A stretch of DNA of 64,000 bases, taken from the NCBI RefSeq assembly GCF_020809045.1, contig NZ_CP078079.1, forward strand, positions 2,418,001 to 2,482,000. The letters run 5' to 3'. The position numbers and the translations under genes were made by a program. This stretch comes from Pseudarthrobacter sp. L1SW (lineage in GTDB: Bacteria; Actinomycetota; Actinomycetes; Actinomycetales; Micrococcaceae). The notes beneath the pieces were generated by a model. That model saw only the letters and a program-made list of their open reading frames with translations, had not been told where the DNA came from and did not search any database. Below, in pieces: positions 36,282 through 46,896 of the stretch. Each line of letters opens with the position of its first letter. Positions within the stretch are counted from its first letter, which is position 1.

Positions 36282-39073
36282 TGGACCACTTTCGTTGCAA
36301 TCGGTATCCAGCAAAGTACAGCCACAAGGCCCGCCACGCCCGCCCACAGCGCGGCGTACGGGGCCAGCAGCAGGCCTATCCCCAGGGCGCCCAGCACGCC
36401 CAGCGGCAAGGCCAAGGTTCCCACCAGGGCGTTCTCGAACAGCCGGACCTGGCGCAGCATGTCCGGGTTCCAGCCCATTGCCTCGAGGATGCCGAGGTAC
36501 TGGCGCTTGGCGTTGAGTTCAAACCGGCCGGTGACCAGGGTGAGCACCAGCCCCACAGCCACGCCCGAAAGAGCGAGGAGGATGCTGGGCAGCGCGACGC
36601 TGGCAGCGGCCAGGCCGCTGAGGGCACTGGCGCCGGCAGCGCGGGGAATGTCGATGAGCAGGGAGATGAGGCCGCCCACTGCAGCGCCGAATACGCCGAC
36701 GGCTACGGCGAGGGAGATCGTGTTGAATTTGTTGGTGCTCAGCTGGCGGTTGGCGAAAGTCAGCGGCGAGTCCACCGGGATGAGCCGCTCGTCATGCTGC
36801 GGCTCCTGGTCCACGACGTGGCCGTGGCGCAGCTGCTGCGCGGCGAAGAACGCCGCAGCGGCGTAGAGCACCAGGACGGACACGGACACGAGGGCCGTGG
36901 CCAGGCTCCAGCTGACAAGGCTCAGCACGGTCCCGGCGATTGCCAGCAGGACGGCTCCCACACCGAACTCCTCAAGCACCCACCGGCGGACCCGGCGCTG
37001 GTTCCAGCCCATGGCCCGGAGTGTGCCGGCTTCGCTCCGCCGCTTACGGATGTAGCTGACGGTGGATGCGCCCGTCAGGAGGGCTGCACCGCAGAGCGTC
37101 AGGAAGAGCAGGGTGATGTTGGTGCCGGACAGCGATCCGGTGACGGCTTCGGCGGCGTTCTGCCGCACCCAGGACTGCTGGACGGTGCCCAGGGCGGATT
37201 CCTTGCCGGCGCCGTCCTTGGAGTAGCCGGGAACGAAGATGCTGGCATCCTCGCGTGCGGAACCTGCCACGACGGTGGCTTCCAGGCCCATTGCGCGGAT
37301 TTCGCCGGCCAGCTTCTCGACGTCGGGCTGCGCCTGCTTCCAGCTGCCCGGCGCCTTCGCGCGGACCCGGACGGCGTCGATCACACTGGCGTTGTCCTTG
37401 TACCCGCGGGCGGCGGCCAGCCCGTAGTAGTCGGTGATGGCGCCGGCGGACTGGCTGGCCAGGCCGGTGGCGCTCAGGGACGGTTCCAGCTGCGTGGCGG
37501 GGACATCGTTGCCGGCAGCGTCCTTGACCAGCGTGAAGGGGGTGGGATCGTAGCCGCCGAGAGGCAGCTTGTTGACGTCGCCGGCGGCAGCAGCAACGGC
37601 CGAGGGGTCGAACGTGCCGTAGACCATCGCCAGCGGGGCAGCTGACTGCGCACCTGTTTCGAGGTTCTCGCGATAGGAACGTTCATCCACCGGTTGGCGC
37701 TGGGTCTGGTCAACAGGGGCGCCGTTGGCGCTCTTCTCAGGCAGCCGGTTGACGGTGACCCATTCGCCGGGAACTGCTGTCTTGTCCACAGCCCCGTTTG
37801 CAGCCGTTTCACCGTCCGTGTACTTGGGGGCGGCGGCAAAGTCGGTGCTCCAGGTGGCCGGGGTGTAAAGGCCCTGGTTGAAGTTGCCGGCGCTCCCCAG
37901 CAGGGAGGAGTGGTCCGTGGAGCCGGGCCAGGAGAGGACAAAGGGGTCCTTGGAGACAAACGGCAGGTAATCCTTGTCCAGGGACCGGGAAACTGTACCG
38001 ACGTCCTTAACTACCTTGCCGGCGTCGTCAATCTCTTCGATCTTGACGTTGTACTTGAGGTCCAGGGAGGTGCCGGAGCGCACGATCAGCGGAATGGCCT
38101 GGGAATCGGCGGTCAGCTGCCCGGTCCGCTTGGCCTGCTGGTACTGGGTCATCAGCGGCGCCCAGTACTTGAGCTTGACGCCGAGGAAATCCGGGCCTTC
38201 CTTCAGCTGGTCCATGCTGACACCGTTGGTGAAGAGGCCTTCGAAGTACCGTCCGATGGCCCCCGCGTCGCGGGCGTCAGCAGGCGGCGCCTTTTCCAGC
38301 GGGGCCAGGAAGTCACCGGCGGAGCCCAGCAGGGCGCGCTCGGCTGCCGGATCAACGGCAACCACGGACTCCGTCACCTCGGGCGCGAGGGGCAGGGATA
38401 CGGACAGGTTAAAGAGGTTGTGCTCGGACCCTCCGGCCGGGGCGGGGAACTTGATGCCGGTTTCATCACCGGGGGCAGCAATCCGGATGCTGCTGCCTCC
38501 GGCGGCCTTCTCTTCAACGAGCTTGGCCTTGCCCAGGGTGCCTTCGGCAGTCGACTTGAACAGCGTCTGCTCGGAGACGCCGTCGGAGCTGACGGCGCTG
38601 GCGGTCAGGCGGTACTTCTTGCTTTTGTCGCTCAGCACGGATTCGGCCGCGGGCCACTGGGCGGGGGCAGTTGCGCCGGCCGCCTGGTCGGTGGTTGCGG
38701 TGCCGGCCAACCCGGCGTTGTAGCCCAGGTAGTCCATGGCGTCCAGGCGGGGCGACTCCAGGTTCTGGGTCACCCGGGACACAAGGCTGATCGGGGCCGC
38801 TACGGAGGTTCCGGTGAGCTTCCTGATGGCGTCCAGCTGCTCGAAGCTGATGCCTCCGGTCCCGTTGGCGATCTCCGGCTGCATCAGCGCACCGGAGGGC
38901 GCCTTGGCCTGGACCAGGACATCGTAAAGGCCCCGCGAATTTTCATCCACGGTCCTGTTGAGTGCAGCCTGTGACTGGCTTTGGACGAGGACCGACAAGC
39001 ACATGGCTGCGATCAAGATGGCCGCGGTCAACAGCAGCACCCTGCTTCTGATGAACCTCTGGACGGCGTTCAT
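36278..39073 (-). CDS. FtsX-like ABC transporter permease
   Basis: A large permease of 931 aa. One N-terminal membrane helix (about 8-28) is followed by an extracellular region of more than 600 residues. Two FtsX-type membrane units come next; each has an AMGWN element (GTLRAMGWNQRRVRRW and GILEAMGWNPDMLRQ) that couples to the ATPase. It is probably a mechanotransmitting exporter or envelope-stress system of the MacB superfamily. ATG 39073 is preceded by GGGAG. A perfect palindrome at 39112-39129 lies just upstream. Confidence 0.9.
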   Translation of the reverse strand: MNAVQRFIRSRVLLLTAAILIAAMCLSVLVQSQSQAALNRTVDENSRGLYDVLVQAKAPSGALMQPEIANGTGGISFEQLDAIRKLTGTSVAAPISLVSRVTQNLESPRLDAMDYLGYNAGLAGTATTDQAAGATAPAQWPAAESVLSDKSKKYRLTASAVSSDGVSEQTLFKSTAEGTLGKAKLVEEKAAGGSSIRIAAPGDETGIKFPAPAGGSEHNLFNLSVSLPLAPEVTESVVAVDPAAERALLGSAGDFLAPLEKAPPADARDAGAIGRYFEGLFTNGVSMDQLKEGPDFLGVKLKYWAPLMTQYQQAKRTGQLTADSQAIPLIVRSGTSLDLKYNVKIEEIDDAGKVVKDVGTVSRSLDKDYLPFVSKDPFVLSWPGSTDHSSLLGSAGNFNQGLYTPATWSTDFAAAPKYTDGETAANGAVDKTAVPGEWVTVNRLPEKSANGAPVDQTQRQPVDERSYRENLETGAQSAAPLAMVYGTFDPSAVAAAAGDVNKLPLGGYDPTPFTLVKDAAGNDVPATQLEPSLSATGLASQSAGAITDYYGLAAARGYKDNASVIDAVRVRAKAPGSWKQAQPDVEKLAGEIRAMGLEATVVAGSAREDASIFVPGYSKDGAGKESALGTVQQSWVRQNAAEAVTGSLSGTNITLLFLTLCGAALLTGASTVSYIRKRRSEAGTLRAMGWNQRRVRRWVLEEFGVGAVLLAIAGTVLSLVSWSLATALVSVSVLVLYAAAAFFAAQQLRHGHVVDQEPQHDERLIPVDSPLTFANRQLSTNKFNTISLAVAVGVFGAAVGGLISLLIDIPRAAGASALSGLAAASVALPSILLALSGVAVGLVLTLVTGRFELNAKRQYLGILEAMGWNPDMLRQVRLFENALVGTLALPLGVLGALGIGLLLAPYAALWAGVAGLVAVLCWIPIATKVVQ

Positions 39074-39111
39074 GGAACTCCCTGAAACCTGGAATGCGTG
39101 CGCACATTCGA

Positions 39112-39129
39112 GTCCGCCCCGGGGCGGAC
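39112..39129. promoter_or_regulatory. Perfect 18-bp palindrome upstream of ABC permease
   Basis: GTCCGCCCC-GGGGCGGAC without a loop, 39 bp in front of the permease ATG and downstream of the serA terminator. Shape and position suit a dimeric repressor site. Confidence 0.45.
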
Positions 39130-39153
39130 ATGGACGATTACGGACGGATGTGC

Positions 39154-39226
39154 AAAAAGGTAATTGGCCGGCCTGCCGGCCCCTGTCCTGAATCAGGACC
39201 AAGCCATTGTAAGCAGACCGGCCAAT
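39154..39226 (-). terminator. Branched intrinsic terminator of serA
   Basis: On the minus strand the arms 39213-39226 and 39163-39176 form a 14-bp stem with one G-U pair, followed by TACCTTTTT. Inside is a second hairpin, GTCCTGA/TCAGGAC at 39185-39199. Confidence 0.7.
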
Positions 39227-39290
39227 CATACGTGGCCTTGCCGGGACTCGCCGAAGCGGGGCCGGCGGTACGGTGTTTCCCTGCCGCGGA

Positions 39291-40880
39291 CTAGTCCTCC
39301 AGGTCCACTTCACGCACCATTTCGGCGCCGATGCCTGCCTTGATGGCGTCGAGGACCTGCTGCGGCACCGAGCTGTCGATGGTCAGCAGGGCGAGCACCT
39401 GGCCGCCCTCGTCAGAGCGTGCTACCTGCATGCCGGCGATGTTGATGTTGTTCATGCCGAGGATGTGGCCGATCGTTCCGATCACGCCGGGGCGGTCGGT
39501 GTAGGCCACCACCACCAGGTGTTCGCTGATCGGGATTTCCACCTCGAACCCGTTGATGCCCACCAGTTTCTGGATCTGCTTGGGGCCGGTCAGGGTACCG
39601 GCCACGGAGATCTGGCTGCCGTCGCTGAGGGCGCCGCGCAGGGTCAGGACGTTCCGGTAGGACTCGGTCTCCGGGGTGGTGATCAGGCGGACGTTGATGC
39701 CCCGCTGCTCGGCGATGACCGGCGCGTTGACGTAGGAGACCTGCTCGGTCACGACGTCGGCGAAGATGCCCTTAAGGGCGGCCAGTTCCAGGACCTTGAC
39801 GTCGAGGGAGGAGATCTCGCCGGCAACCTCGACGTCGAACTGGGTCAGGGAGTCGTGCGTGAGGGCCGTGAAGATGCGGCCCAGCTTCTCGATCAGCGGG
39901 ATGCCCGGGCGGACGTCGGGTGCGATGACGCCGCCGGCAACGTTGACGGCGTCGGGAACCAGTTCACCGGCCAGGGCAAGGCGGACCGATTTCGCCACCG
40001 AGACGCCGGCCTTTTCCTGGGCTTCGTCCGTGGAGGCGCCGAGGTGCGGGGTGACCACCACGTTGTCCAGCTTGAAGAACGGCAGGTCCGTGCTGGGCTC
40101 CTTGGCGAAGACGTCCACGCCGGCACCGGCGATTTCACCGTCCTGCAGCGCCGTGAAGAGGGCTTCCTCGTCCACGAGGCCGCCGCGGGCCACGTTGACT
40201 ACATAGGCGGTGCTCTTCATCTTCCTGAAGGCGTCCGCGCCCAGCATGCCCACCGTCTCCGGCGTCTTGGGCATGTGGATGGTGATGAAGTCGGCCTGGG
40301 CCAGGAGCTCGTCCAGGGTGACCAGCTGGACGCCGAGCTGCGCGGCCCGGGCGGAGGTGATGTAGGGATCGTAGGCAAGGATCTTGGTGTCGAAGCCCTT
40401 CAGGCGGGCAGCAACCAGGGCGCCGATCCTGCCGAGGCCGATGATGCCGATCTTCTTTTCGAAGAGTTCGATTCCCGTGTACTTGGAGCGCTTCCACTCG
40501 CCGTCCTTCAGGGCGGCGCTGGCCTGCGGGATGTGGCGGGCCAGGCTGAGGATGTGGCCTACCGTGAGCTCAGCTGCCGAGACGATGTTGGACGTGGGCG
40601 CGTTCACCACCATGACGCCGGCCTGCGTGGCTGCCTTGATGTCGACGTTGTCCAGGCCCACGCCCGCGCGGGCAATGACCTTCAGGTTCTTGGCAGCGGC
40701 AATGGCTTCTGCGTCCACCTGCGTGGCAGAGCGTACCAGGATGGCGTCAACGTCGCCGATGGCAGAGAGCAACTGGGAGCGGTCTGACCCGTCGGTCTGG
40801 CGGATCTCGAAGTCCGGGCCCAGGGCCTCAATAGTGGCGGGGGAAAGTTCTTCGGCGAGCAATACTACGGGTTTTGACAC
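39291..40880 (-). CDS. serA: D-3-phosphoglycerate dehydrogenase
   Basis: The first step of serine synthesis: 3-phosphoglycerate to 3-phosphohydroxypyruvate with NAD+. It is the long actinobacterial form, 529 aa. NAD-binding IGLGRIGALVAARLKGFDTKILAYDPY and catalytic ARGGLVDEEAL and TPHLGASTDEA are present. An intervening domain and a C-terminal ACT domain (ending LLTIDSSVPQQVLDAIKAG) allow serine feedback. GTG 40880 has AGAGGA 7 nt upstream. Confidence 0.95.
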   Translation of the reverse strand: MSKPVVLLAEELSPATIEALGPDFEIRQTDGSDRSQLLSAIGDVDAILVRSATQVDAEAIAAAKNLKVIARAGVGLDNVDIKAATQAGVMVVNAPTSNIVSAAELTVGHILSLARHIPQASAALKDGEWKRSKYTGIELFEKKIGIIGLGRIGALVAARLKGFDTKILAYDPYITSARAAQLGVQLVTLDELLAQADFITIHMPKTPETVGMLGADAFRKMKSTAYVVNVARGGLVDEEALFTALQDGEIAGAGVDVFAKEPSTDLPFFKLDNVVVTPHLGASTDEAQEKAGVSVAKSVRLALAGELVPDAVNVAGGVIAPDVRPGIPLIEKLGRIFTALTHDSLTQFDVEVAGEISSLDVKVLELAALKGIFADVVTEQVSYVNAPVIAEQRGINVRLITTPETESYRNVLTLRGALSDGSQISVAGTLTGPKQIQKLVGINGFEVEIPISEHLVVVAYTDRPGVIGTIGHILGMNNINIAGMQVARSDEGGQVLALLTIDSSVPQQVLDAIKAGIGAEMVREVDLED

Positions 40881-40935
40881 GGCTGATCCTCTGCGTTGCA
40901 GTCCTGGGGATGAAATCAAGTCTAGGCCGACGGAA

Positions 40936-40971
40936 AGGCCGGGCTCACATTGTTAAGTGTGAACCCGGCCT
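40936..40971 (-). terminator. Terminator of the ilvBNC operon
   Basis: AGGCCGGGCTCACA (40936-40949) pairs with TGTGAACCCGGCCT (40958-40971), one mismatch, loop of 8. It lies downstream of the ilvC stop and is followed by a short T run on the minus strand. Confidence 0.65.
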
Positions 40972-41010
40972 CACCGTCGATTTAACTAATGGGGTTGGCA
41001 GCAACCGGCC

Positions 41011-42640
<1,630 letters not shown>

Positions 42641-42643
42641 TGG

Positions 42644-44551
42644 TCAGTCCTCTTCTTCCCATTCCGGGGTCATGTTGCGGGCAACCTGGATCTGGTCGTT
42701 GCTCACGCCGGCGGGCACCATCGGCCACACCATGGAGTTGGGGCTCACCACGAAGTCGATGACCACGGGGCGGTCGTTGATTTCGAGGGCCTTCTGGATG
42801 GTGGCGTCGATGTCCTCGTCGCGTTCACAGCGGAACGAGGCGCAGCCGTACGCCTCCCCCAGCTTGACGAAGTCCGGGATGCGGACGGTGTCGTGGCCGG
42901 TGTTCAGGTCGGTGTTGGAGTAGCGGCCTTCGTAGAAGAGCGTCTGCCACTGGCGCACCATGCCCAGGGAGGAGTTGTTGATGACGGCAACCTTGATGGG
43001 GATCTTGTTGATGGCGCAGGTGGCCAGTTCCTGGTTGGTCATCTGGAAGCAGCCGTCGCCGTCGATGGCCCAGACCACCCGGTCCGGTTCGCCCACCTTG
43101 GCGCCCATGGCCGCCGGGACGGCGTAGCCCATGGTGCCGGCGCCGCCGGAGTTCAGCCAGGCGTGCGGGCGCTCGTACTTGATGAACTGTGCCGCCCACA
43201 TCTGGTGCTGGCCAACGCCTGCAACGTAGATGCCCTCCGGTCCGGTCAGCGCACCGATCCGCTCGATGACCTTCTGCGGTGCGGTCAGCCCGTCGTCCGG
43301 CTCGGTCCAGCCCAGGGGGTAGGTTTCCTTCAGGTTGTTCAGGAAGGCCCACCACGTGGTGAGGTCCGGAGTGCCCGACGCCTCGAACTGGGTGCGGACG
43401 GCTTCGGTGAGCTCCGGGATGATCTCCTTGACCGAGCCCACGATGGGCACATCGGCGGTGCGGTTCTTGGAGATTTCGGCCGGGTCAATGTCCGCGTGGA
43501 TGACCTTGGCCATGGGGGCGAACGTCTTCAGCACTCCAGTGACGCGGTCATCAAACCGGGCACCGAGGGTGATGAGCAGGTCGGACTGCTGCAAAGCAGT
43601 CACGGCGGAGACGGTGCCGTGCATACCGGGCATTCCCATGTGCTGGGGATGTGAGTCCGGGAAGGCGCCCTTGGCCATCAGCGTGGTGACAACCGGGGCT
43701 CCCGTGGCCTCGGCGAGTGCCAGCAGCTCAGCCGAAGCGTGGGCCTTGATGACGCCGCCGCCAACGTACAACACCGGCTTGCTGGCTGCAGCGATCAGCT
43801 TGGCGGCTTCGCGGACCTGCTTGTTGTGGCCCCGGGTGACGGGGCGGTAGCCGGGCAGGTCCACGCGGGGCGGCCAGGAGAACGTCATCTGGCCAACCTG
43901 GGCGTCCTTGGCCACGTCCACCAGGACGGGACCGGGGCGTCCGGTGGAAGCCAGGTGGAAGGCTTCGGCCATCACGTGCGGGATGTCGTTGGGGTCGGTC
44001 ACCAGGAAAGAGTGCTTGGTGATGGGCATGGTGATGCCCACGATGTCGGCTTCCTGGAAGGCATCGGTGCCGATCACACCGCTGGACACCTGCCCGGTAA
44101 TGGCCACCAGGGGAACGGAGTCCATGTGGGCATCCATGATGGCGGTAACGAGGTTGGTGGCACCCGGGCCCGAGGTGGCGATGCACACGCCTACCCGCCC
44201 GGTCACCATGGCGTAGCCTTGCGCGGCGTGGCCGGCTCCCTGTTCGTGACGGACCAGCACGTGGTTCATGCTGGAGGCCATCAAGGGGTCGTAGGTGGGC
44301 AGGATCGCGCCACCGGGCAAACCGAAAATATCGTCGACGCCGAGTTCTTCGAGCGAGCGGACAATTGCTTGCGAGCCGGTCATCACCGTCGGGGGTACAA
44401 CGTTGTTCGGCCCAAGGACAGGAGAGACGGCGGCAAGGTCGGCGACGACGGCGGCGTTCTCAACCGTCCGGTCGGCGCGGTCCGGAGCCTTGGCGGCTCC
44501 GGCGGACTTGGTGGCCATCAGCGAGGGGCTGATGGGCGATCCTTTGCTCAT
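42644..44551 (-). CDS. ilvB: Acetolactate synthase large subunit
   Basis: ThDP-dependent condensation of pyruvate with pyruvate or 2-oxobutyrate, the first common step of branched-chain synthesis. 635 aa with an N-terminal extension of about 55 residues rich in Ala/Val. Then come [15 protein letters not shown], the activating Glu region [13 protein letters not shown] and the ThDP/Mg motif [16 protein letters not shown]...NN. AAGGAAGAG precedes ATG 44551. A leader peptide and attenuator lie upstream. Confidence 0.96.
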   Translation of the reverse strand: MSKGSPISPSLMATKSAGAAKAPDRADRTVENAAVVADLAAVSPVLGPNNVVPPTVMTGSQAIVRSLEELGVDDIFGLPGGAILPTYDPLMASSMNHVLVRHEQGAGHAAQGYAMVTGRVGVCIATSGPGATNLVTAIMDAHMDSVPLVAITGQVSSGVIGTDAFQEADIVGITMPITKHSFLVTDPNDIPHVMAEAFHLASTGRPGPVLVDVAKDAQVGQMTFSWPPRVDLPGYRPVTRGHNKQVREAAKLIAAASKPVLYVGGGVIKAHASAELLALAEATGAPVVTTLMAKGAFPDSHPQHMGMPGMHGTVSAVTALQQSDLLITLGARFDDRVTGVLKTFAPMAKVIHADIDPAEISKNRTADVPIVGSVKEIIPELTEAVRTQFEASGTPDLTTWWAFLNNLKETYPLGWTEPDDGLTAPQKVIERIGALTGPEGIYVAGVGQHQMWAAQFIKYERPHAWLNSGGAGTMGYAVPAAMGAKVGEPDRVVWAIDGDGCFQMTNQELATCAINKIPIKVAVINNSSLGMVRQWQTLFYEGRYSNTDLNTGHDTVRIPDFVKLGEAYGCASFRCERDEDIDATIQKALEINDRPVVIDFVVSPNSMVWPMVPAGVSNDQIQVARNMTPEWEEED

Positions 44552-44599
44552 CGGACTCTTCCTTGTGGATCATCTGTGGTTCGTGGAAACTGCGGAAAA

Positions 44600-44637
44600 T
44601 AAAAAAACCCCTCAGCCTGGCGGCTCTTCGAGGGGTT
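44600..44637 (-). terminator. Attenuator terminator in ilvB leader
   Basis: On the minus strand AACCCCTC (44630-44637) pairs with GAGGGGTT (44606-44613), with an inner AGCC/GGCT hairpin, and is followed at once by a run of T (44600-44607). It lies between the leader peptide stop and ilvB, the classical attenuation layout. Confidence 0.9.
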
Positions 44638-44662
44638 CGCGCGTGACAGTTCGTTGCCGGGG

Positions 44663-44731
44663 CTAGTGTGCCACGCGCTTGGTAAGGACGACGACTGCAT
44701 CTGCAACAGCGCAGCTGGTAACGAAAGTCAT
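44663..44731 (-). CDS. ilvBNC leader peptide
   Basis: A 22-aa open frame starting ATG 44731 (MTFVTSC) and ending TAG at 44663, containing VVVL as a run of Val-Val-Val-Leu codons and six valines in all. It precedes an intrinsic terminator by 25 nt. Ribosome stalling at the Val/Leu codons when those charged tRNAs are scarce would favour read-through into ilvB. No isoleucine codon is present, so isoleucine would not be sensed directly. Similar leaders control ilvBNC in Corynebacterium. Confidence 0.88.
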   Translation of the reverse strand: MTFVTSCAVADAVVVLTKRVAH

Positions 44732-44782
44732 GCGTTCAGTTTTCCCTCTGGGCGAGATACGTGTCAACGAGCCGTGCCACGA

Positions 44783-44818
44783 TCTCACCATGTGGACCCC
44801 ATTGTCCACTCTTTGGCG
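44783..44818 (-). promoter_or_regulatory. Conserved element upstream of ilvB
   Basis: On the minus strand CGCCAAA, AGTGGAC and CCACATGGTGAGA occur in this order. The same three blocks, with almost identical spacing, occur on the plus strand at 46707-46741 upstream of ilvD. A TTGACA (44762-44767) lies downstream and could be the ilvB -35. Confidence 0.6.
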
Positions 44819-44824
44819 GGTCCC

Positions 44825-44890
44825 CCCAACTAAGTAGCGCTAAGTGTCGTTCTGAGCCTCCAAAACGACACTTGGCGCTACCTGGTTGGG
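44825..44890. repeat. 66-bp intergenic palindromic element
   Basis: Arms of about 27 bases with only a few mismatches: GTAGCGCTAAGTGTCGTT on the left against AACGACACTTGGCGCTAC on the right, ending in CCCAAC/GTTGGG. It ends 21 bp from the ilvD stop and may serve as its terminator. It looks like a dispersed palindromic repeat. Confidence 0.75.
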
Positions 44891-44911
44891 AGGGCCGCCA
44901 CCATAGTGCTG

Positions 44912-46630
44912 CTACCCGCAGTATGCGCCTGTGCTGGCACTGTGCACCAGCTTGGCATACTTGGCCAGCACGCCCTTGGTGTATCTGGCCGGGAGCGGCT
45001 CCCAGCCCACCTTGCGGGCTTCGAGCTCAGCCTCGTCCACCAGCAGGTCGAAGCTGCGGGCCGCAATGTCCACGCGGATCCGGTCGCCGTCCTTGACGAA
45101 GGCGATTGGCCCGCCGTCGACCGCTTCCGGTGCGACGTGTCCGATGCACAGGCCGGTGGTGCCGCCGGAGAACCGCCCGTCCGTCAGGAGCAGGACGTCC
45201 TTGCCGAGGCCTGCGCCCTTGATGGCACCCGTGATGGCCAGCATCTCGCGCATGCCCGGGCCGCCCTTGGGGCCTTCGTAGCGGATGACGACGACGTCTC
45301 CGGCCTGGATCTGTCCCTTGTCCAACGCGTCCAGGGCGCCCTGCTCGCGTTCGAAAACGCGGGCGGTGCCTTCAAAGACATCGGCATCGAAGCCTGCGCT
45401 CTTCACCACGGCGCCTTCGGGGGCCATGGTGCCGTGCAGGATGGTGATCCCGCCGGTCTTGTGGATCGGGTTGTCCAGGGCACGCAGGATCTTGCCGTCC
45501 AAATCCGGCGGGTTGATCGCTGCAAGGTTCTCAGCGACAGTCTTGCCGGTGACGGTGAGGCAGTCCCCGTGCAGCAGGCCGGCGTCGAGCAGTGCGCGCA
45601 TGATGACCGGCACTCCGCCGATCTTATCGACGTCGGTCATCACGTAGCGGCCGAAGGGCTTCAGGTCGCCCAGGTGCGGGATCTTGTCGCCGATGCGGTT
45701 GAAGTCATCCAGGCTAAGCTCAACCTCCGCCTCGCGGGCGATGGCCAGCAGATGGAGCACGGCGTTGGTGGATCCGCCGAACGCCATGGTGACGGCGATG
45801 GCGTTTTCGAACGCCTTCTTGGTCATGATGTCGCGGGCCGTGATGCCCTGGCGGAGCAGGTTGACCACAGCTTCGCCTGACTTGCGGGCGAATTCATCAC
45901 GACGGCGGTCTGCCGAGGGCGGGGCGGCGGAACCTGGCAGGGACATGCCCAGCGCCTCGCCGATGCAGGCCATGGTGTTGGCTGTGTACATGCCGCCGCA
46001 GGCGCCTTCGCCGGGGCAGATGGCCTTTTCGATGCGGGTCAGGTCTTCCATGCTCATCTTGCCCGCGGCGCACGCGCCAACAGCCTCGAACGCATCGATG
46101 AGGGTGACTTCCTTTTCGGAACCGTCCTCAAGCTTGACCCAGCCAGGCATGATCGAACCGGCGTAGAGGAAAACGCTGGACAGGTCCAGGCGTGCGGCTG
46201 CCATGAGCATGCCCGGGAGGGACTTGTCGCAGCCGGCCAGCAATACAGAGCCGTCGATCCGCTCAGCCTGCATCACTGTTTCCACGGAGTCGGCAATGAC
46301 TTCGCGGGACACCAGGGAGAAGTGCATGCCCTCGTGGCCCATGGAGATGCCGTCGGAAACGGAGATGGTGCCGAACTGCATGGGGAACCCGCCGCCGGCG
46401 TGGACGCCTTCCTTGGCACCCTGTGCAAGCCGGTTCAGGGAAAGGTTGCAGGGAGTGATTTCGTTCCAGGAGCTGGCGACGCCGACCTGGGGCTTGGCGA
46501 AGTCGTCATCCCCCATGCCGACCGCCCGGAACATGCCACGTGCCGGGGCAGCGTGGATTCCGTCCGTTACCACCCGGCTCCTGGGTTTGATGTCAGGCTT
46601 GTTCTCGGTTGCGATCTGGGCGTCACTCAT
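44912..46630 (-). CDS. ilvD: Dihydroxy-acid dehydratase
   Basis: Dehydrates the dihydroxy acids to 2-oxo acids, the third common step of Val/Ile synthesis. 572 aa. Iron-sulfur cysteines lie in [25 protein letters not shown] and [35 protein letters not shown] is the C-terminal signature. TAGACT (46638-46643) ends 7 nt before ATG, suggesting a leaderless mRNA. Confidence 0.96.
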   Translation of the reverse strand: MSDAQIATENKPDIKPRSRVVTDGIHAAPARGMFRAVGMGDDDFAKPQVGVASSWNEITPCNLSLNRLAQGAKEGVHAGGGFPMQFGTISVSDGISMGHEGMHFSLVSREVIADSVETVMQAERIDGSVLLAGCDKSLPGMLMAAARLDLSSVFLYAGSIMPGWVKLEDGSEKEVTLIDAFEAVGACAAGKMSMEDLTRIEKAICPGEGACGGMYTANTMACIGEALGMSLPGSAAPPSADRRRDEFARKSGEAVVNLLRQGITARDIMTKKAFENAIAVTMAFGGSTNAVLHLLAIAREAEVELSLDDFNRIGDKIPHLGDLKPFGRYVMTDVDKIGGVPVIMRALLDAGLLHGDCLTVTGKTVAENLAAINPPDLDGKILRALDNPIHKTGGITILHGTMAPEGAVVKSAGFDADVFEGTARVFEREQGALDALDKGQIQAGDVVVIRYEGPKGGPGMREMLAITGAIKGAGLGKDVLLLTDGRFSGGTTGLCIGHVAPEAVDGGPIAFVKDGDRIRVDIAARSFDLLVDEAELEARKVGWEPLPARYTKGVLAKYAKLVHSASTGAYCG

Positions 46631-46706
46631 AGGGGAAAGTCTAGGGCTCCTATGGACGCCTGCACGACAGATCCGGGCCGTTCGGGACCAAACGCCTCAA
46701 TCTTGG

Positions 46707-46741
46707 CGCCAAATAGTGGACTGCCATCCCACATGGTGAGA
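46707..46741 (+). promoter_or_regulatory. Conserved element upstream of ilvD
   Basis: CGCCAAA-T-AGTGGAC-N7-CCACATGGTGAGA, the inverted counterpart of the element before ilvB (44783-44818). It lies about 77 bp upstream of the ilvD start, in opposite orientation to the gene. Confidence 0.6.
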
Positions 46742-46896
46742 CAGACGGGCTCGCCTTTCAGCCTGTTGGGCTGGCTCACTGCTTTCTGTTCAGGCCCGCC
46801 GCGGAACTTCAGCTACCGCCGTCGATCTGGACAGTCGTGGCCGCCGGACGTAGCGTCAGGAAAAGACACCTTGCCATCCGGACTGAAGGGCCTGCC

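Noticed and set aside
39273..40787. 504-codon open frame on the plus strand
   Set aside because: Mirror of serA; Asp/Val/Gly-rich shadow without motifs.
44562..44760. T-box or other riboswitch in the ilvB leader
   Set aside because: No T-box sequence or specifier stem found; the leader peptide plus terminator explains the region.
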